DNA from: Cephalotus follicularis | Lineage: Eukaryota; Streptophyta; Magnoliopsida; Oxalidales; Cephalotaceae | Assembly: GCA_001972305.1 (NCBI GenBank) | Contig: BDDD01001801.1 | Coordinates: 130,982 to 194,981 of the forward strand | Direction of reading: 5' to 3' | DNA length: 64,000 nucleotides | In this document: positions 35,112-47,853 of the stretch, in pieces | How the letters are laid out: each line of letters starts with the position of its first letter | How positions within the stretch are numbered: the first letter of the stretch is position 1 | Notes under the pieces: generated by a model | The model's input: only the letters and a program-made list of their open reading frames with translations | Databases searched by the model: none | Told to the model about the DNA's origin: nothing | Program-made: the position numbers and the translations under genes

Positions 35112-38100
35112 CTAGAACAAGTGCGGGTAGTGTTCTCGGATATCCTCCTCATGCTCCCAAGTTGCTTCATCCGGTCGGTGGAACTGCCATTGAACCTTGA
35201 CCATGGAGATGGCTCGGTTCCTCAAAATTGGTGTCTTCCAATCTAGAATTCGCACAAGCAACGCTTCACAAGATAGGTCATCTTGTACCGGAACAACATC
35301 ATAATTCAGGACATGTGATGGGTCCGGGATATATCTCCTCAGCATAGATACATGAAAGACATCGTGCATGTTTGACAGTGCAGGAGGTAAGGCAAGCTGA
35401 TAGGCTACCTCCCCAACTCTTTCCAAAATCTCAAAAGGACCAATGTAGCGAGGAGCTAATTTGCCCTTTTTCCCAAACCTTTGCACGCCCTTCCATGGTG
35501 AGACCTTTAAGAACACATGATCGCGCCACACTGAAGGTCAAAGGCCTCCTCTTAACATTGTCCGCATAACTCTTCTGCCGGCTCTGAGCAGCAAGCAGCT
35601 TCCTTTTGATCGTCCTGATCTTTTCCGAGGTTTCCACCACTAAATCAGTCCCGAGTAAAGGTCGCTCCCCGACCTCATCCCAACATGCAGGAGATCTGCA
35701 CTTCCTCCCATACAGTGCTTCAAACGGTGCCATGCCGATACTGGAATAATAGCTATTATTATAAGAGAACTCTATCAAAGGAATGCGATCCTCCCATGTA
35801 CCAGCAAAATCAATAATGCAAGCCCGTAGCATATCCTCCAAGGTCTAGATGGTACGCTCAGACTACCCATCGGTCTGAGGGTGGAAGGCAGTACTGAGGT
35901 TTAGCTTCGTCCTGAAAGATGTCTGAAACCTCTTCAAGAAGTTGGAAGTGAAGATAGCGTCTCTATCACATACGATGCTAACTGGAACACCGTGTAGCCT
36001 CACCATCTCCTTCACATACAAACGAGCTAGCTTGCAAGCAGAATCAGTAACGTGTGTAGGCAGAAAGTGTGCTGATTTGGTGAGTCTATCCACGATAACC
36101 GACACGGCGTTGTGACGGTTCCGAGTCAGAGGAAAACCCGAAACAAAATCCATCGTAACATGTTCCCATTTCCACTCTGGAATTGGCAAAGGTTGTAGCA
36201 TACCTGTCGGTCTCTGGTGCTCAGCCTTGACTATCTGGCAAGTTAAACACCTTGCCACATACGCGGCGATCTCTCGTTTCATGCCAGGCCACCAGTAAGT
36301 CTTCTTCATATCTTGATACATTTTAGTGCTACCAGGATGGATACTGTACAGAGATTTATGAGCCCCGCGAAGTAACTCGTTCTTCAACCCTGGTTCATTC
36401 GGAAGACACACACGTCCCCAATATCTCAGAATACCATCATCATGTACTCAAAAATTGGATTCCGACTCCAGGTTCTCCCGAATCCGTTGTAACTCAGGAT
36501 CATGTGGTTGTGCATCCCGGATGTGATCCAGTAACATAGGCTGTACTCGCATGTCGGCCACAAAGATTCCCAGTGACTGATTGAACAGAGACCACTCTTG
36601 GAAGTCTTCTAACATCTTCCATTACGACACCATCGCACTGGCAACCATAGCCTTGCGGCTCAAGGCATTAGCGACTACATTTGCTTTCCCCGAGTGGTAC
36701 TGAATACTGCAATCATAATCATTAAAGAATTCTACCCACCTGCGTTGCCTCATGTTCAGTGTGTCCTGACAAAACAGGTACCTCAAACTCTTATGATCGG
36801 TAAAGATCTCAAACTGGCCCCCATAAACATAGTGCCTCCACTTCTAAAGGGCGAAGATAATAGCTGCAAGTTCGAGGTCATGAGTCGGGTAGTTTTCTTC
36901 ATACGACTTTAGCTTCCGCGAGGCATATGCAATAACTCTGCCCCGCTGCATCAATACACAACCCAAACCCCTACCTGATGCATCACTGTAGACCGCAAAG
37001 CCCTCATTACCATCAAGTAATGCTAAGACAGGAGTGAAAACTAACTGATCCTTCCGTTCATGGAAGCTAGCTTCACAGTCTTCGTCCCAGACAAAAGGGG
37101 TCTTCTTCTGGGTCAGTCTAGTCAAGGGCTCGGCTATCCTTGAAAAGTTCTGGATAAACCTCCTATAATATCCCGCCAATCCAAGGAAACTGCGCACCTC
37201 CATCACGTTCTTCGGTTGTGTGCCAGTCTCGTACCACTTCAGTCTTTGACGGATCCACCTTCAAGCCTTCCCCAAATACGATGTGACCGAGAAAGATCAC
37301 ATGATCAAGCCAGAACTCACACTTGTCGAACATGGCATACAACCGATGTTGTCTGAGAACTTGCAATACTAGCCTCAGATGATGAGCATGCTCCTCCTCA
37401 CTCCTCGAATATACCAGTATGTCATCGATAAATACCACAACAAACTGGTCCAGGTATGGTCAGAATACGTCATTCATCAATGACATAAAAGCTGACGGTG
37501 CATTGGTAACATTGAACAACATCACCAAGAACTCGTAGTGGCCATACCGTGTCCAGAAGGCAGTCTTCTAAATGTCTCCTTCCCTTACTCTCAATTGGTG
37601 ATATCCTGAACTCAAGTCGAGCTTGGAAAACACCCTTGATCCTTGCAACTGGTCAAACAATTCCTCGATGTGGGGTAAAGGATACTTGTTCTTGATAGTT
37701 GCCTTGTTCAACATTCTATAGTCGATACAGAGCCTCATCGACCCATCCTTCTTCTTGACAAACAGTACAGGCGCACCCCACAAAGAAACACTAGGTCGAA
37801 TAAAACCCTTATCGATCAGATCTTGCAATTGCAATTTCAGTTCCCTCAATTCTGCAGGGGCCATTCTATATGGTGCTTTAGAAATAGAAGCTGTACCTGG
37901 TAAAAGATGGATAACAAACTCCATATTTCTATTCGGTGGCAAAGATCCCAAGTCATCAGGAAATACATCTGGAAATTCGCACACAACTGGAATTTCCTCC
38001 AAGCTCAAGCCCTTCTCTTTCCTTCGATCAATCACATAGGCTAGATATCCCTCACATCCCTTCTCTAGGTATCTCGATGCTCGAATAAAGGATATGATCG

Positions 38101-38271
38101 GTGTCGAGAACCCTTTGTCTCCCTTGAACTGAAAGGTCGTTCCATCGGGCAGACAAAAATCCACAGTTTTATTGTAACAATCCATACGAGCACGGTGTGA
38201 TGATAGCCAATCCATCCCCAATATAACATCGAAGTCACGGATAGGCAGCACTATCAAATCTGCATACAAAG
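35112..38271 (-). pseudogene. Pol of element F from RT to chromodomain, broken
   Basis: Minus strand, right to left: the protease end and RT at 38269-37568 ([45 protein letters not shown]); catalytic FIDDILVYS near 37432; RNase H at 37206-36844 (YSDAS). The integrase zinc region is at 36411-36200 (IHPGSTKMYQDM, CLTCQIVKAEHQRP), and the DDE core follows with MDFV, CDRDAIF and the HPQTDG..SERTI end. The chromodomain tail ends YPHLF at 35112. Breaks: an extra base near 37215, TAG near 36843, two in-frame stops near 35862 and 35842, and a frameshift near 35540. The purine-rich tract beside the 3' LTR is about 35066-35083. Confidence 0.9.
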
Positions 38272-39461
38272 TGTAATACCCTGTTTACCTGTACGTATTT
38301 TTCTTACGGGTTTTATTTGTTTTCGTTTATGTTTTTGTACGTTTTATGATTGGTTTATGCTTTGGGCTGACTGATACCAGCCTTAAATTTTGGGCTTATT
38401 AGTATGGACTTGGATGTTGGTAAAATTAGTCACTTTATTATTAATATAAACTAATTTATAAATACATAATTACAAAATTTGTTTTATTAAATTATATTTT
38501 CAGAAATTGTTTTAGAAACAAAATCCTTTATTTTTATTTCTTTCCTTTTATTTTTCCTCTCAACTCTCCCTCTCTCTCACGACATCTCTCTCCCTCTCAA
38601 ACACTCTCTCCCGAATCTCTATCTTCTTTCCTTCTTATCTCCCCAAAAATCAGCCCTATTTCCTTATCCAGCAGATTGGATTTTCCCTTTTTGCTATCCT
38701 TCCCATTTTGGTCTCTTGTTGCTATATATGTATGTCAAAGCAATCGGGTCAGCCATCTCTCTTTGTTGTGATTACTACCGAACCTGCCATTGGAGAATCA
38801 TTGTGTTTTTGGTGTTCTTGCTTCAGTAATCAGGTTAGTTTCTTCATGGTTTCAGTGTAGGAATCGTTTTTGGCAATGTTGGTATTGTTGGCAGGCTTGA
38901 ATTTTGATGTCTTCCTCTCGTTTTTCCTTTTTGATCAGCCATTGTGTCATTCGAATTGGTGTTCCTGCAACTGTTTTTAACATCCAACAGGTTGGTTTCC
39001 TATATTGTTATGTCTTGGTGATTGGTTTTGGATTTTTGCCATCAAAACTTTTGTGCATTGGTTGTTAGAGATGGTTTAGTTTGATTCCTGCCTTCTTTTT
39101 CTATATGTTATGTCAGTTGTTTCTGAGTTGCTTAGCAAGCCTATTGTCATCTCATATGAGTTATGTAATCTGGTTTCACAAATTGGGCTATGGCAATTAT
39201 GCAGAAAATTGATTAGGAAGAGATGTGCATGTTTAAAGTCCCTGTCACATTGAAATAATTCTCTGTCAACATGTTGCTGTCAAATTCTGAGTTGTGACAA
39301 TGTTTTACATGCCATACGAAGTTGTTTTGCATGTTGGTAAACTTCTGGTGTCGAAAAATCCGAGTCTTGGCTGCTAACCTTGCACAAATCGCACTGAACT
39401 GCTGTTCTGATACCCAGAACAGTCGACTGCCCATATGAACAGTCGACTGTTTAGTTTGAGT

Positions 39462-41528
39462 TGTAACACCCCCGATCTGTGGGAGTCGCCACAGTGCATA
39501 ATACCAAAACTAAACAGATCATATCATGTTAAAAGGTTCATCTTTAATAAAAAACGTGATGATTTAAAGCATATCCATAACATATAAAAATTGATCATAA
39601 CTGAAACTTATCCAAAATCCAAAAGTCATAAACTGAAATAACACATTGTTTAATTATCGGGTCCCACTATGACCACATAACATAAAAGGATCAGCTACTA
39701 GACGATCCTCAGACATATGGAAGTCACTCTCATCACACATTGCCCCTTTGCTCCCAATAACCTGCCGCATGGAAACAAAAACGCGGCTGAGCAAACCCCA
39801 GTACGAATATAGAATATAAAACAGTAAATAATATTTTAAAGCAGGAAGATTTCCAAAAAGTACATTTAAAACTGAAATCTTAGCAATAAAATAATTTAAA
39901 CATGTTTTATAAATGCCCACGGCAAAACATATAAACCATAAAGTGTACCTTTCCAAAACATAGGATCAATAAACTTTCAAAACGTAAAGCATATCTTTTC
40001 CAAAACATAGGTTCAATAAACATTCAAAACGTAAAGCATATCTTTTCCAAAACATAGGTTCCATAAACTTTCAAAAAGTAAAGCATATCTTTTCCAAAAC
40101 ATAGGTTCCATAAACTTTCAAAACGTAAAGCATATCTTTTCCAAAACATAGGCTCCATAAACTTTCAAAACGTAAAGCATAACTTTTCCAAAACATAGAT
40201 TCCATAAACATTCAGAACGTAAAGCATATCTTTTCAAAAACATAGGTTCCATAAACTTTCAAAACGTAAAGCATATCTTTTCCAAAACATAGGTTCCATA
40301 AACTGAGAACCAAATCCCATAACATATCAGAAACACAGAATAGCAAGGGGTTCGCGACACCCACATTGCCAAATAGAATAGAGACATATGGACATAAACA
40401 TATGATTATATATGACTTGTAGGTGACTTACAAACACAAATTTGACAAAGAAACGACTTGTCAAAGATTTAACTTGAAAGAGGAAGTAAGAGGACGTTGC
40501 ATGAACATGTCCAGATTTTGTGTTTTATCAAACACAGATGTTATAAACTTAGTTTGTGACATATATAGGTGCATAAAACGTGCAGATAACATCACTAACA
40601 CAATAGCAACATGTTTAGGCAAGAATCAGAGACTCCAAGATACCAAGAGCACAAAAACTCAAAGTAAGCCATTGAAACAAAACTATAATTAAAGAGAATG
40701 AATTCAATGACCTTTAGTGATGTTAGAAGACCCAGAAAACAGTAGGAATAACACAAACACCAACACACAATCTGTTGTGAACAGAAACAAAGAAAGAAGA
40801 ATACAAAACCATGGTATTTTTAGACATACATAGCAAATTAAGAGAATTTAACCCAAAAGAATCAATTCAGGGTTGAGATTACCTTCTGAACTTTGAAGAA
40901 TGATTTACACAGCAGATTCTTTCACACAATCAAGGCAAATTCGGCTGACTTGCAAGAAGGAATGAAGGCAACATATAAAATGGCAAGATACTCAATAATG
41001 GAGAAAAGAGGAGACAAGATTTGACAAAAGATGGAAGAAATGGGAACTTTTCTGGATTTTGTAATGAGAAAGGAAGATTCTAACATGAATTTGATAGTGG
41101 GAATTGCTGGAAAGAAGGAGATGGTGGAAGGTAGTAGGAAGAAAGTGGGAGAAATGGATAAAATAGGAAAAGGAAATAAAAAGAATTGATAATAAAATGA
41201 ATTAATAATGAAAAGGAAAATAAGGAATATTAAAATAAAAGAATAATAATTTGTTTTTAATAAAATAAGTTTTGGATTAAAATAAGAATTTATAATTTGT
41301 TTTTAATAAAATAAGTTTTGGATTAAAATAAGAATTTATAAAACCCAACATAGCATAACATACCCAAATTTCGGACCGGTATCATTCCGCACAATTCACA
41401 TAAACCCGATCAAGGGGCAACCGGACTTTTAAAATTAACAAAATTAAAAGCCCGAAAACATATATAAAATCCGTAAAATATATTTACGAACCCGTAAAAA
41501 TACATTTACGAATGAACAGGGTATTACA
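39462..41528 (-). mobile_element. Beta solo LTR in reverse inside the G 5' LTR (2067 bp)
   Basis: It starts TGTAACACCCCC and ends GGGTATTACA, the reverse of the surrounding LTR. Flanks are TGAGT (39457-39461) and TGAGC (41529-41533); the uninterrupted 3' LTR has TGAGT there (49039-49043). Shared blocks such as the GCGGCTGAGCAAACC region (39780) line up with G in reverse. It inserted after G, because the 3' LTR lacks it, so it is one of the youngest events in the window. Confidence 0.93.
39950..40303. repeat. 47-bp tandem repeat in the reversed beta solo LTR
   Basis: Seven full units and a partial one, each with CCAAAACATAGGTTCCATAA and CAAAACGTAAAGCATA. Units differ by one to three bases. 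The matching place in both G LTRs (near 42575 and 50085, reverse) has a single unit, so the array grew in this copy or its source. Confidence 0.9.
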
Positions 41529-43083
41529 TGAGCAGTCGACTGCATTGTGCAAACAGTCGACTGCCTTGTGTTGAGTAGTCGACTGGACCCGTGATTCAGT
41601 TGACTGCCTACAGTTTGGGTTGAGTAGTCAACTGACCCTGTTGTGTAGTCAACTGCCACCCCTTGTTAGTCGACTGGATTTTTGAAACAGTCGGCTGGTA
41701 TGTCCTGTAACTTTCTGTTTTCATCCGTTTATTCTTTCGATGATCCAGGTCTATTTCTAAACATCGTTATGATTCTGTTTTATGCTCAAAATGAATTTTA
41801 GACCCTTATTTGAACATTGTTATGTTGTTTAGATTATTGTGCTACGTGGAGCAAAATAAATTTACCGGTAATTCGTAAGTTAATCTGTGGTCGCATAAGG
41901 TACGGATTCTTCGTTCCTTGAAACACTCTTACTGATTCGATTCTGTTTTGAAAATAAATACAGATTCTTTGTTTTGGGTTATTATTCGGTTTTATGAATA
42001 TGCTCCTTTTGGTTTATGAACTCCGTTATATTTGGATTTTGAAAATAAAGTCACTTGATATTTTATGAGGTAATATTTCTGACTTTATGAGTTCGGTTAT
42101 GGTGGTTTACGAAATGTTATGCAATCATCTCTTTATTGTGAAATTAAATGAGTTGATTTTTCCGATTAAGAAAGCATGTGTTTATAACGTTTGAGAACGA
42201 TTTATGATTATGTTTGGGAAATCTTTCAACGTAAACTAAAATGATTTGATGAAATCATAGTTTTGAAATGGTGAAATACTGAGCTTTTTATAACCACCTA
42301 TGGGGGTACCATGGGCATGCTGTGAGCCTGGCACGGAGGCATGACACTTTCCGTAACGGTGTGATATTATTACGGCGTCTCTCAGGGATATCCTTAGATA
42401 GGATTTGGGATAGAGGCGTATGGATCGATCCTAGTTATATGCTATTGGGATATGTTTTGGGATATGGGAATTGTATGTGTAGTGTCGTATACTGCAATTC
42501 CATTTGGCAATGTGGGTGTCGCGAACCCCTTGCTACTATGTGTTTCTGATATGTTATGGGTTTTGGTGCTCAGTTATGGATCCTATGTTTTGGAAAGGTA
42601 CACTTTATGGTTTCAAGTTATGAACTTGTTTTATATGTTTTGCCGTGGGCATTTACAAAGTATGTTTTGAATTATTTTATTGCTTAAGATTTCTACTTTA
42701 AAGTACTTTTGAAGTCTTCTTGCTTTAAAATATCGTTTACTGTTTTATATTCTATATCCGTACTGAGGTTTGCTCAGCCGCGTTTTTGTTTCCATGCGGC
42801 AGGTTATCAGGAGCAAAGGGGCAATGTGTGATGAGCCATATGTTTGAGGATCATCTAGGAGCTGATCCCTTATGTTTATGTGGTCATAGTGGAACCATTT
42901 AATAAACAATATGTTATATCATTTTTATGAGTTTTGGGATTATGAATAAGCTTCAGTTATGATCAGTTTTAGTATGTTATTGGTTATGCTTTAAACCATC
43001 ACGTTTTTAATATGATATGTTATGTTAAGTTTCTATTATATGCACCTGTGGCGACTCCCACAGATCGGGGGTGTTACAGTTTA

Positions 43084-43094
43084 TGGTATCAGAG
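43084..43094 (+). other. Primer-binding site of element G
   Basis: TGGTATCAGAG, complementary to initiator tRNA-Met, 5 bp after the LTR end. The next base is A where tRNA-Met pairing would give C, so pairing ends at 11 bases. Confidence 0.9.
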
Positions 43095-43247
43095 AATAGG
43101 CGTTGTTCCTTAAAAGACCTAACTAGGTTTGACCTGTCAGCTTGGGTAGACTTGGGTTAGGACTGTTATGTTTCGGCCTTTCTGATATGTTTTCTGTTTT
43201 GGTTTTCTATTTCGGTTTGATATCACGTGTTTCGGTTTCTTTCGTAG

Positions 43248-44444
43248 ATGGTACGCACAAGAAACACTCCTCAGAGAACTGCACCAGCTGGGGCTCGAAA
43301 TGAAGTTGGGAACGAGCCTTCTGTGGAAGAGTTGGTCCGTCAGGCAGTTGCTCAGGAAGTGAATCGTGTGATTCAACAACAGAATCGGGAACAAGTTGTT
43401 GAGGAGAATGCTTCGGCAGAGGTTCAGAGGGATATGGAAACTCGGGATAGGCATGGCACACCTACTCATGTTTGGCTTGAGCGGTTTCAGAAACAGAGGC
43501 CGCAGTCCTTCAGTTCGGCTGTGACTCCTGTAGAAGACGAACATTGGGTAGCACATATGGAGAAGATCTTTAATGTTCTGAGGTGTGATGATCAGCAGAA
43601 AGTAAGGTTGGCGGCTTACAAACTCGAAGGGGATGCTCAGAAATGATGGAATACTCTGAATTCGGCTAAGGGTGAAGGTTATGCAGATGCTCTGTTGTGG
43701 TCTGAGTTTCGGGAAGTCTTCTATCAGCAGTATTTCCCCACTGCTGATAAGGAGGCCTATGCCAGAGAGTTCGTCAACACCAGGCAGAAAGATGGAGAAA
43801 CGGTTTCGGAGTTCTTGGCCCATTTCACTAGATTGGCTGGGTTTGCTGGATCCGCGGCGGGGTCAGCATCGAAACAAGCTGAAAAGTTCAAGTGGAATCT
43901 GCATTACCAGTTTAGAGGAAAGCTGATAAACTCCAGGTTTGCGGATGTAGCTGAAGTTGCTAATGCTGCAAAAAACATTGAGTTTGAGAGATTGGATTTC
44001 CAAGCAGCACGTCAGGAAGGGGATAAGAAGAGGTATAGGAGTGAACAAGATTCTGGACAGCAGGGCAAGGGTCAAGGCAGTTCATGGAACAGAGGCAGAG
44101 GAGGTAAACAGCATAAGAGAAATCACAAGCAGAATAAAGATGGTAATCAACAGCGTCAGCCAGGAAATTATCAAAAGAATGCACAGGGAGCTGATGGGGG
44201 TAACCCCGACGTTCAGATTGCCAGATGTGATACTTGTGGTAGGTATCATCCATTCGGTACCTGTTATAAAGTCAGTGGGGCCTGTTTTGTATGTGGACAG
44301 ATGGGACATTTCACGAAGGATTGTCAGGATCCTCGTGCTAAGGAAAGGAAGGGTAATGGTACGAATGCTGGGCAGCGCAACGTGGGAGGTCGAGTCTTTG
44401 CGATCACGACTCATCAGGCAGCTAATGCTCCAGGTACGGTTTAG
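43248..44444 (+). pseudogene. gag of element G, one internal stop
   Basis: The ATG at 43248 opens a single frame shared with pol. Residues 1-75 are charged and Gln-rich. The Gag core follows (FQKQRPQSF, WVAHMEKIFNVL, AAYKLEGDAQ) and is broken by TGA at 43644, where a Trp codon is expected, then FREVFYQQYFP, FLAHFTRLAGF and AKNIEFER. A basic Gln/Gly/Lys-rich region leads to zinc-binding motifs CDTCGRYHPFGTC and CFVCGQMGHFTKDC. A TAG at 44442 closes the frame before protease. Gag would coat the RNA in cytoplasmic particles. This is the best-preserved gag here: one base change would restore most of the frame. Confidence 0.92.
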
Positions 44445-47400
44445 GGTTTTATTTCTGTTGGTAATCGTAGGGCTTATGTGTTATATGATACTGGATCGAC
44501 GCACTCGATTGTAGCGAGATCTTTTGTTCGGCATCTTGGGATGCCTTCGCAGTTGTTTGATCCTGCTTTGGTTTTTTCTACCCCTATGGGGACATCTGTT
44601 GTGATATCTGAGCATTTTTATGCTTGCCCTATTGTTTTTGATGATCGGGTTCGTGATGCGAATCTTTTTCCTATGGATATGTATGATTTCGATATCATTC
44701 TGGGGATGGATTGGTTGGAGCACCATCGGGCTACGATTGATTGTCATGCTCGGAGGATTCTGTTCGGAGATGTGGATCGACCTGATTTTGTTTATCAGGG
44801 TTCACGGCCTATGAAAGATGTCAAGATCATATCAGTTATGGAAGCTCAGAAGTTAGTAGCTAAGGGCGCCGAAGGGTTTCTGGCGGTTGTGAAGGATGTC
44901 TCAAGGGTCGAGCCTCGCATTGAAGACTATCCTGTGGTTAGAGAATTTTCTGATGTGTTTCTGGAGGAGTTACCGAGTTTGCCACCGCAACCGGAAGTGG
45001 AGTTTACCATTGAGCTCATTCTTGGGGTGGCACCTATATCTAAAGCACCGTATAGGATGGCACCGCTTGAATTGCAATAGCTGAAAAAGCAGTTGCAAGA
45101 GTTGTTAGATCAGGGTTTTATCCGGCCGAGTGTTTCGCTGTGGGGAGCTCCGATTTTGTTTGTGAAGAAGAAAGACGGATCTATGAGACTGTGTATTGAT
45201 TATAGAGAACTGAATCGTATCACTATTCGTAATAAATACCCTTTGCCTAGGATTGATGACCTGTTTGATCAACTCCAAGGTGCACGGTATTTTTCTAAGA
45301 TCGATTTGAGGTCTGGATATCATCAGTTGCGGATAAAAGATGAAGATGTACCTAAGACCGCTTTCCGCACACGGTATGGGCATTATGAATTTCTGGTGAT
45401 GCCGTTTGGGCTTACGAATGCACTGGCAGTCTTCATGGACCTTATGAATCGGGTTTTTCATGAGTTTTTGGATCGGTTCATGATTGTGTTCATCGACGAT
45501 ATTCTTGTGTACTCGAAATCGAAGGAAGAACATGAGCATCAACTTCATATAGTGCTTGGTATTCTGAGGAAGAATCAGCTATACGCAAAGTTCTCTAAAT
45601 GTGAGTTCTGGTTGGAACAAGTGGCGTTTTTAGGCCATATGGTTACAGCGAAAGGGATTACTGTGGATCTTGCTAAGGTTGAAGCTATTACTAAATGGCC
45701 GAGACCTACTACAGTATCGGAGGTTAGGAGCTTTCTGGGGTTAGCTGGTTATTATAGGCGGTTCATGGAAGGCTTCTCCTCCATAGCCTTGCCACTGAGT
45801 CAGCTTATGAGGAAGGGAGCAAAGTTTGTGTGGAATGATGAATGGGAAGCAAGTTTCGAGAAACTGAAGAACGGTCTTGTGTCCGCACCGATTCTTCGTT
45901 TACCATCTGGGTCGGGAGGATGCCAGATTTATAGTGATGCTTCTAAAAAGGGTTTGGCTTGTGTGATAGCATATGCTTCGAGACAGTTGAAGCCTTACGA
46001 ATTGAATTACCCTACACATGATCTCGACTTGGCAGCAGTTGTGTTTGCATTGAATATTTGGAGGCACTACTTGTATGGAGAAACTTGTGACGTCTTTACC
46101 GATCATAAGAGTCTCAAGTACATCTTCACGCAAAAGGAGTTGAATATGCGTCAGAGGCATTGGTTAGAGCTTCTGAAGGATTATGATCTGAATATTCAGT
46201 ACCACCCTGGTAAAGCAAACGTGGTGGCTGATGCTCTGAGTAGGAAGAGTTCTGGGAGTGTGGCAGCTTTGGTTACTCAGTCACATTTGATAGCAGATAT
46301 GGAGCGATTGGATTTCAATCTGTTTGTTCGGGGTTCAGATGGATATATGGCTGGCATGTGTATGGAGCCTACCCTTATATCTTGAATTAAGGCAGCTCAG
46401 AGTGATGACGGTGAGCTTTGGGCCTTGGTGCAGAATGTTGAAAAGGGTAAACAGTCAGAGTTCCGTGTGGTTGAGCATGGAGTGATCTGGTTGGGTAGTC
46501 GGTTGTGTGTTTCGGCAGATACTTCTATCAGAGATGCTGTCTTATCTGAAGCGCATAGCTCTCCGTTCTCTATACATCCGGGTTCTACAAAAACGTATAG
46601 AGACTTAAAGGAGAATTTTTCGTGGAGCGGAATGAAGAGGAATGTAGCAGAGTTTGTTGGAAAGTGTTTGGTCTGTCAGCAGGTTAAGATCGAACACCAG
46701 CGTTCTAGTGGTTTGTTACAGCCCTTGGAAGTTACAGTATGGAAGTGGGAAAGTATTGAGATGGATTTTGTCACTGGCTTGCCGAGAACTTATAGGAGAA
46801 ACGATGCTATTTGCGTTGTTGTGGATCGGTTGACCAAATCAGCTCACTTCTTGGCAATCCGAGAGGATTTTTCTGTGGACTGCTTGGCAGAGGTTTTCCA
46901 ACGGGAGATTGTGAGACTGCATGGGACTCCTGTATCTATTGTTTTGGATAGGGATCCCCGTTTCACGTCACGGTTTCGGAAGGGGTTTCAGAAAGCTTGG
47001 GGTACTAGGCTAAATTTCAGAACAGCTTTCCATCCACAGACAGATGGGCAGACTGAGAGGACCATATAGACCTTAGAAGATATGTTGAGGTCTTGTGCTT
47101 TGGAGTGGATTGGGAGCTGGGATGAGTATCTGAGCCTAGTGGAGTTTGCCTACAATAATAGTTGGCATGTTAGTATTCGTATGGCTCCGTTTGAAGCTCT
47201 TTATGGGAGGAAATGTCGAGCTCCGACATGCTGGGATGAAGTCGGAGAAAGGGTTATCGAGGGACCCGAGCTAGTACGAATCACTACTGAGAAAGTGGCA
47301 ATCGCAAGGGAGAGGTTGAAGACAGCTCAATCTCGACAGAAAAGTTATGCAGACAAACATCGAAAGGTTTGGAGTACAAAGTGGGTGAGCATGTGTTCTT

Positions 47401-47800
47401 AAAAGTTTCACCTGGGAAAGGCGTCTGACGGTTTGGACTTAAGGGAAAGTTGAGTCCTCGGTTTATAGGACCATTTGAGGTTCTGGAGAGGGTTGGCGCA
47501 GTTGTGTATCTGTTAGCTTTGCCTCCACAGTTATCTCATGTTCATAATGTGTTCCATGTGTCCTTGTTGAGGGGTTATCAGTATCATCCCCTACACATGG
47601 TCCACTATCCTTTGGACAATATTCGGGAGGATCTATCTTATGATGAGGAGGTGGAAGCTATTCTGGATCGACAGGAACGGGTTACGCGTAGCAAGACCAT
47701 TCCGTTTGTGAAAGTGTTATGGAGGAACCATCCCGAACGTGAGGCTACTTGGGAGATCGAAGAGCACATTCGGGAACGATACCCTCGTTTGTTCGTTTAA
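44445..47800 (+). pseudogene. Pol of element G, nearly full length with several stops
   Basis: The frame of gag continues. Protease: YDTGSTHSIV near 44486. RT: PYRMAP near 45048, [26 protein letters not shown], and [10 protein letters not shown] near 45490. RNase H: YSDASKKG near 45930, TDHKSLKYI near 46100. Integrase: IHPGSTKTYRDL, CLVCQQVKIEHQR, then DDE residues in MDFVTGLP, LDRDPRF and the Glu of GQTERTI near 47056. Chromodomain end: [28 protein letters not shown]. Stops are at 45078, 46383, 47067 and 47425, with a one-base loss near 47363. Most stops fit C-to-T or G-to-A change of CAG, CGA or TGG. Tekay/Del lineage is likely by motif style, not proven. Confidence 0.93.
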
Positions 47801-47840
47801 GGTATGTGTATGTTAAGATTTCGGGACGAAATCTTCTTTT

Positions 47841-47853
47841 TAGGGGGGGTGGA
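47841..47853 (+). other. Polypurine tract of element G
   Basis: A purine-rich run, AGGGGGGGTGGA, abuts the 3' LTR start at 47854. It fits the plus-strand primer role and confirms the LTR boundary. Confidence 0.8.

Larger units (their letters stand above)
38272..43078 (+). mobile_element. 5' LTR of G, interrupted by a solo LTR
   Basis: It starts TGTAATACCCTG and ends GGGGGTGTTACA. Subtracting the nested 39462-41528 and its duplicated 5 bp leaves 2735 bp, against 2742 bp in the 3' LTR. An 8-bp difference lies near 42835, where the 3' LTR has an additional GAGTGACT-like piece (50344). Confidence 0.94.

Noticed and set aside
39950-40303. Regularly spaced repeat that could suggest a CRISPR array
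   Set aside because: The units are directly joined 47-bp tandem copies with no spacers, in a plant LTR.
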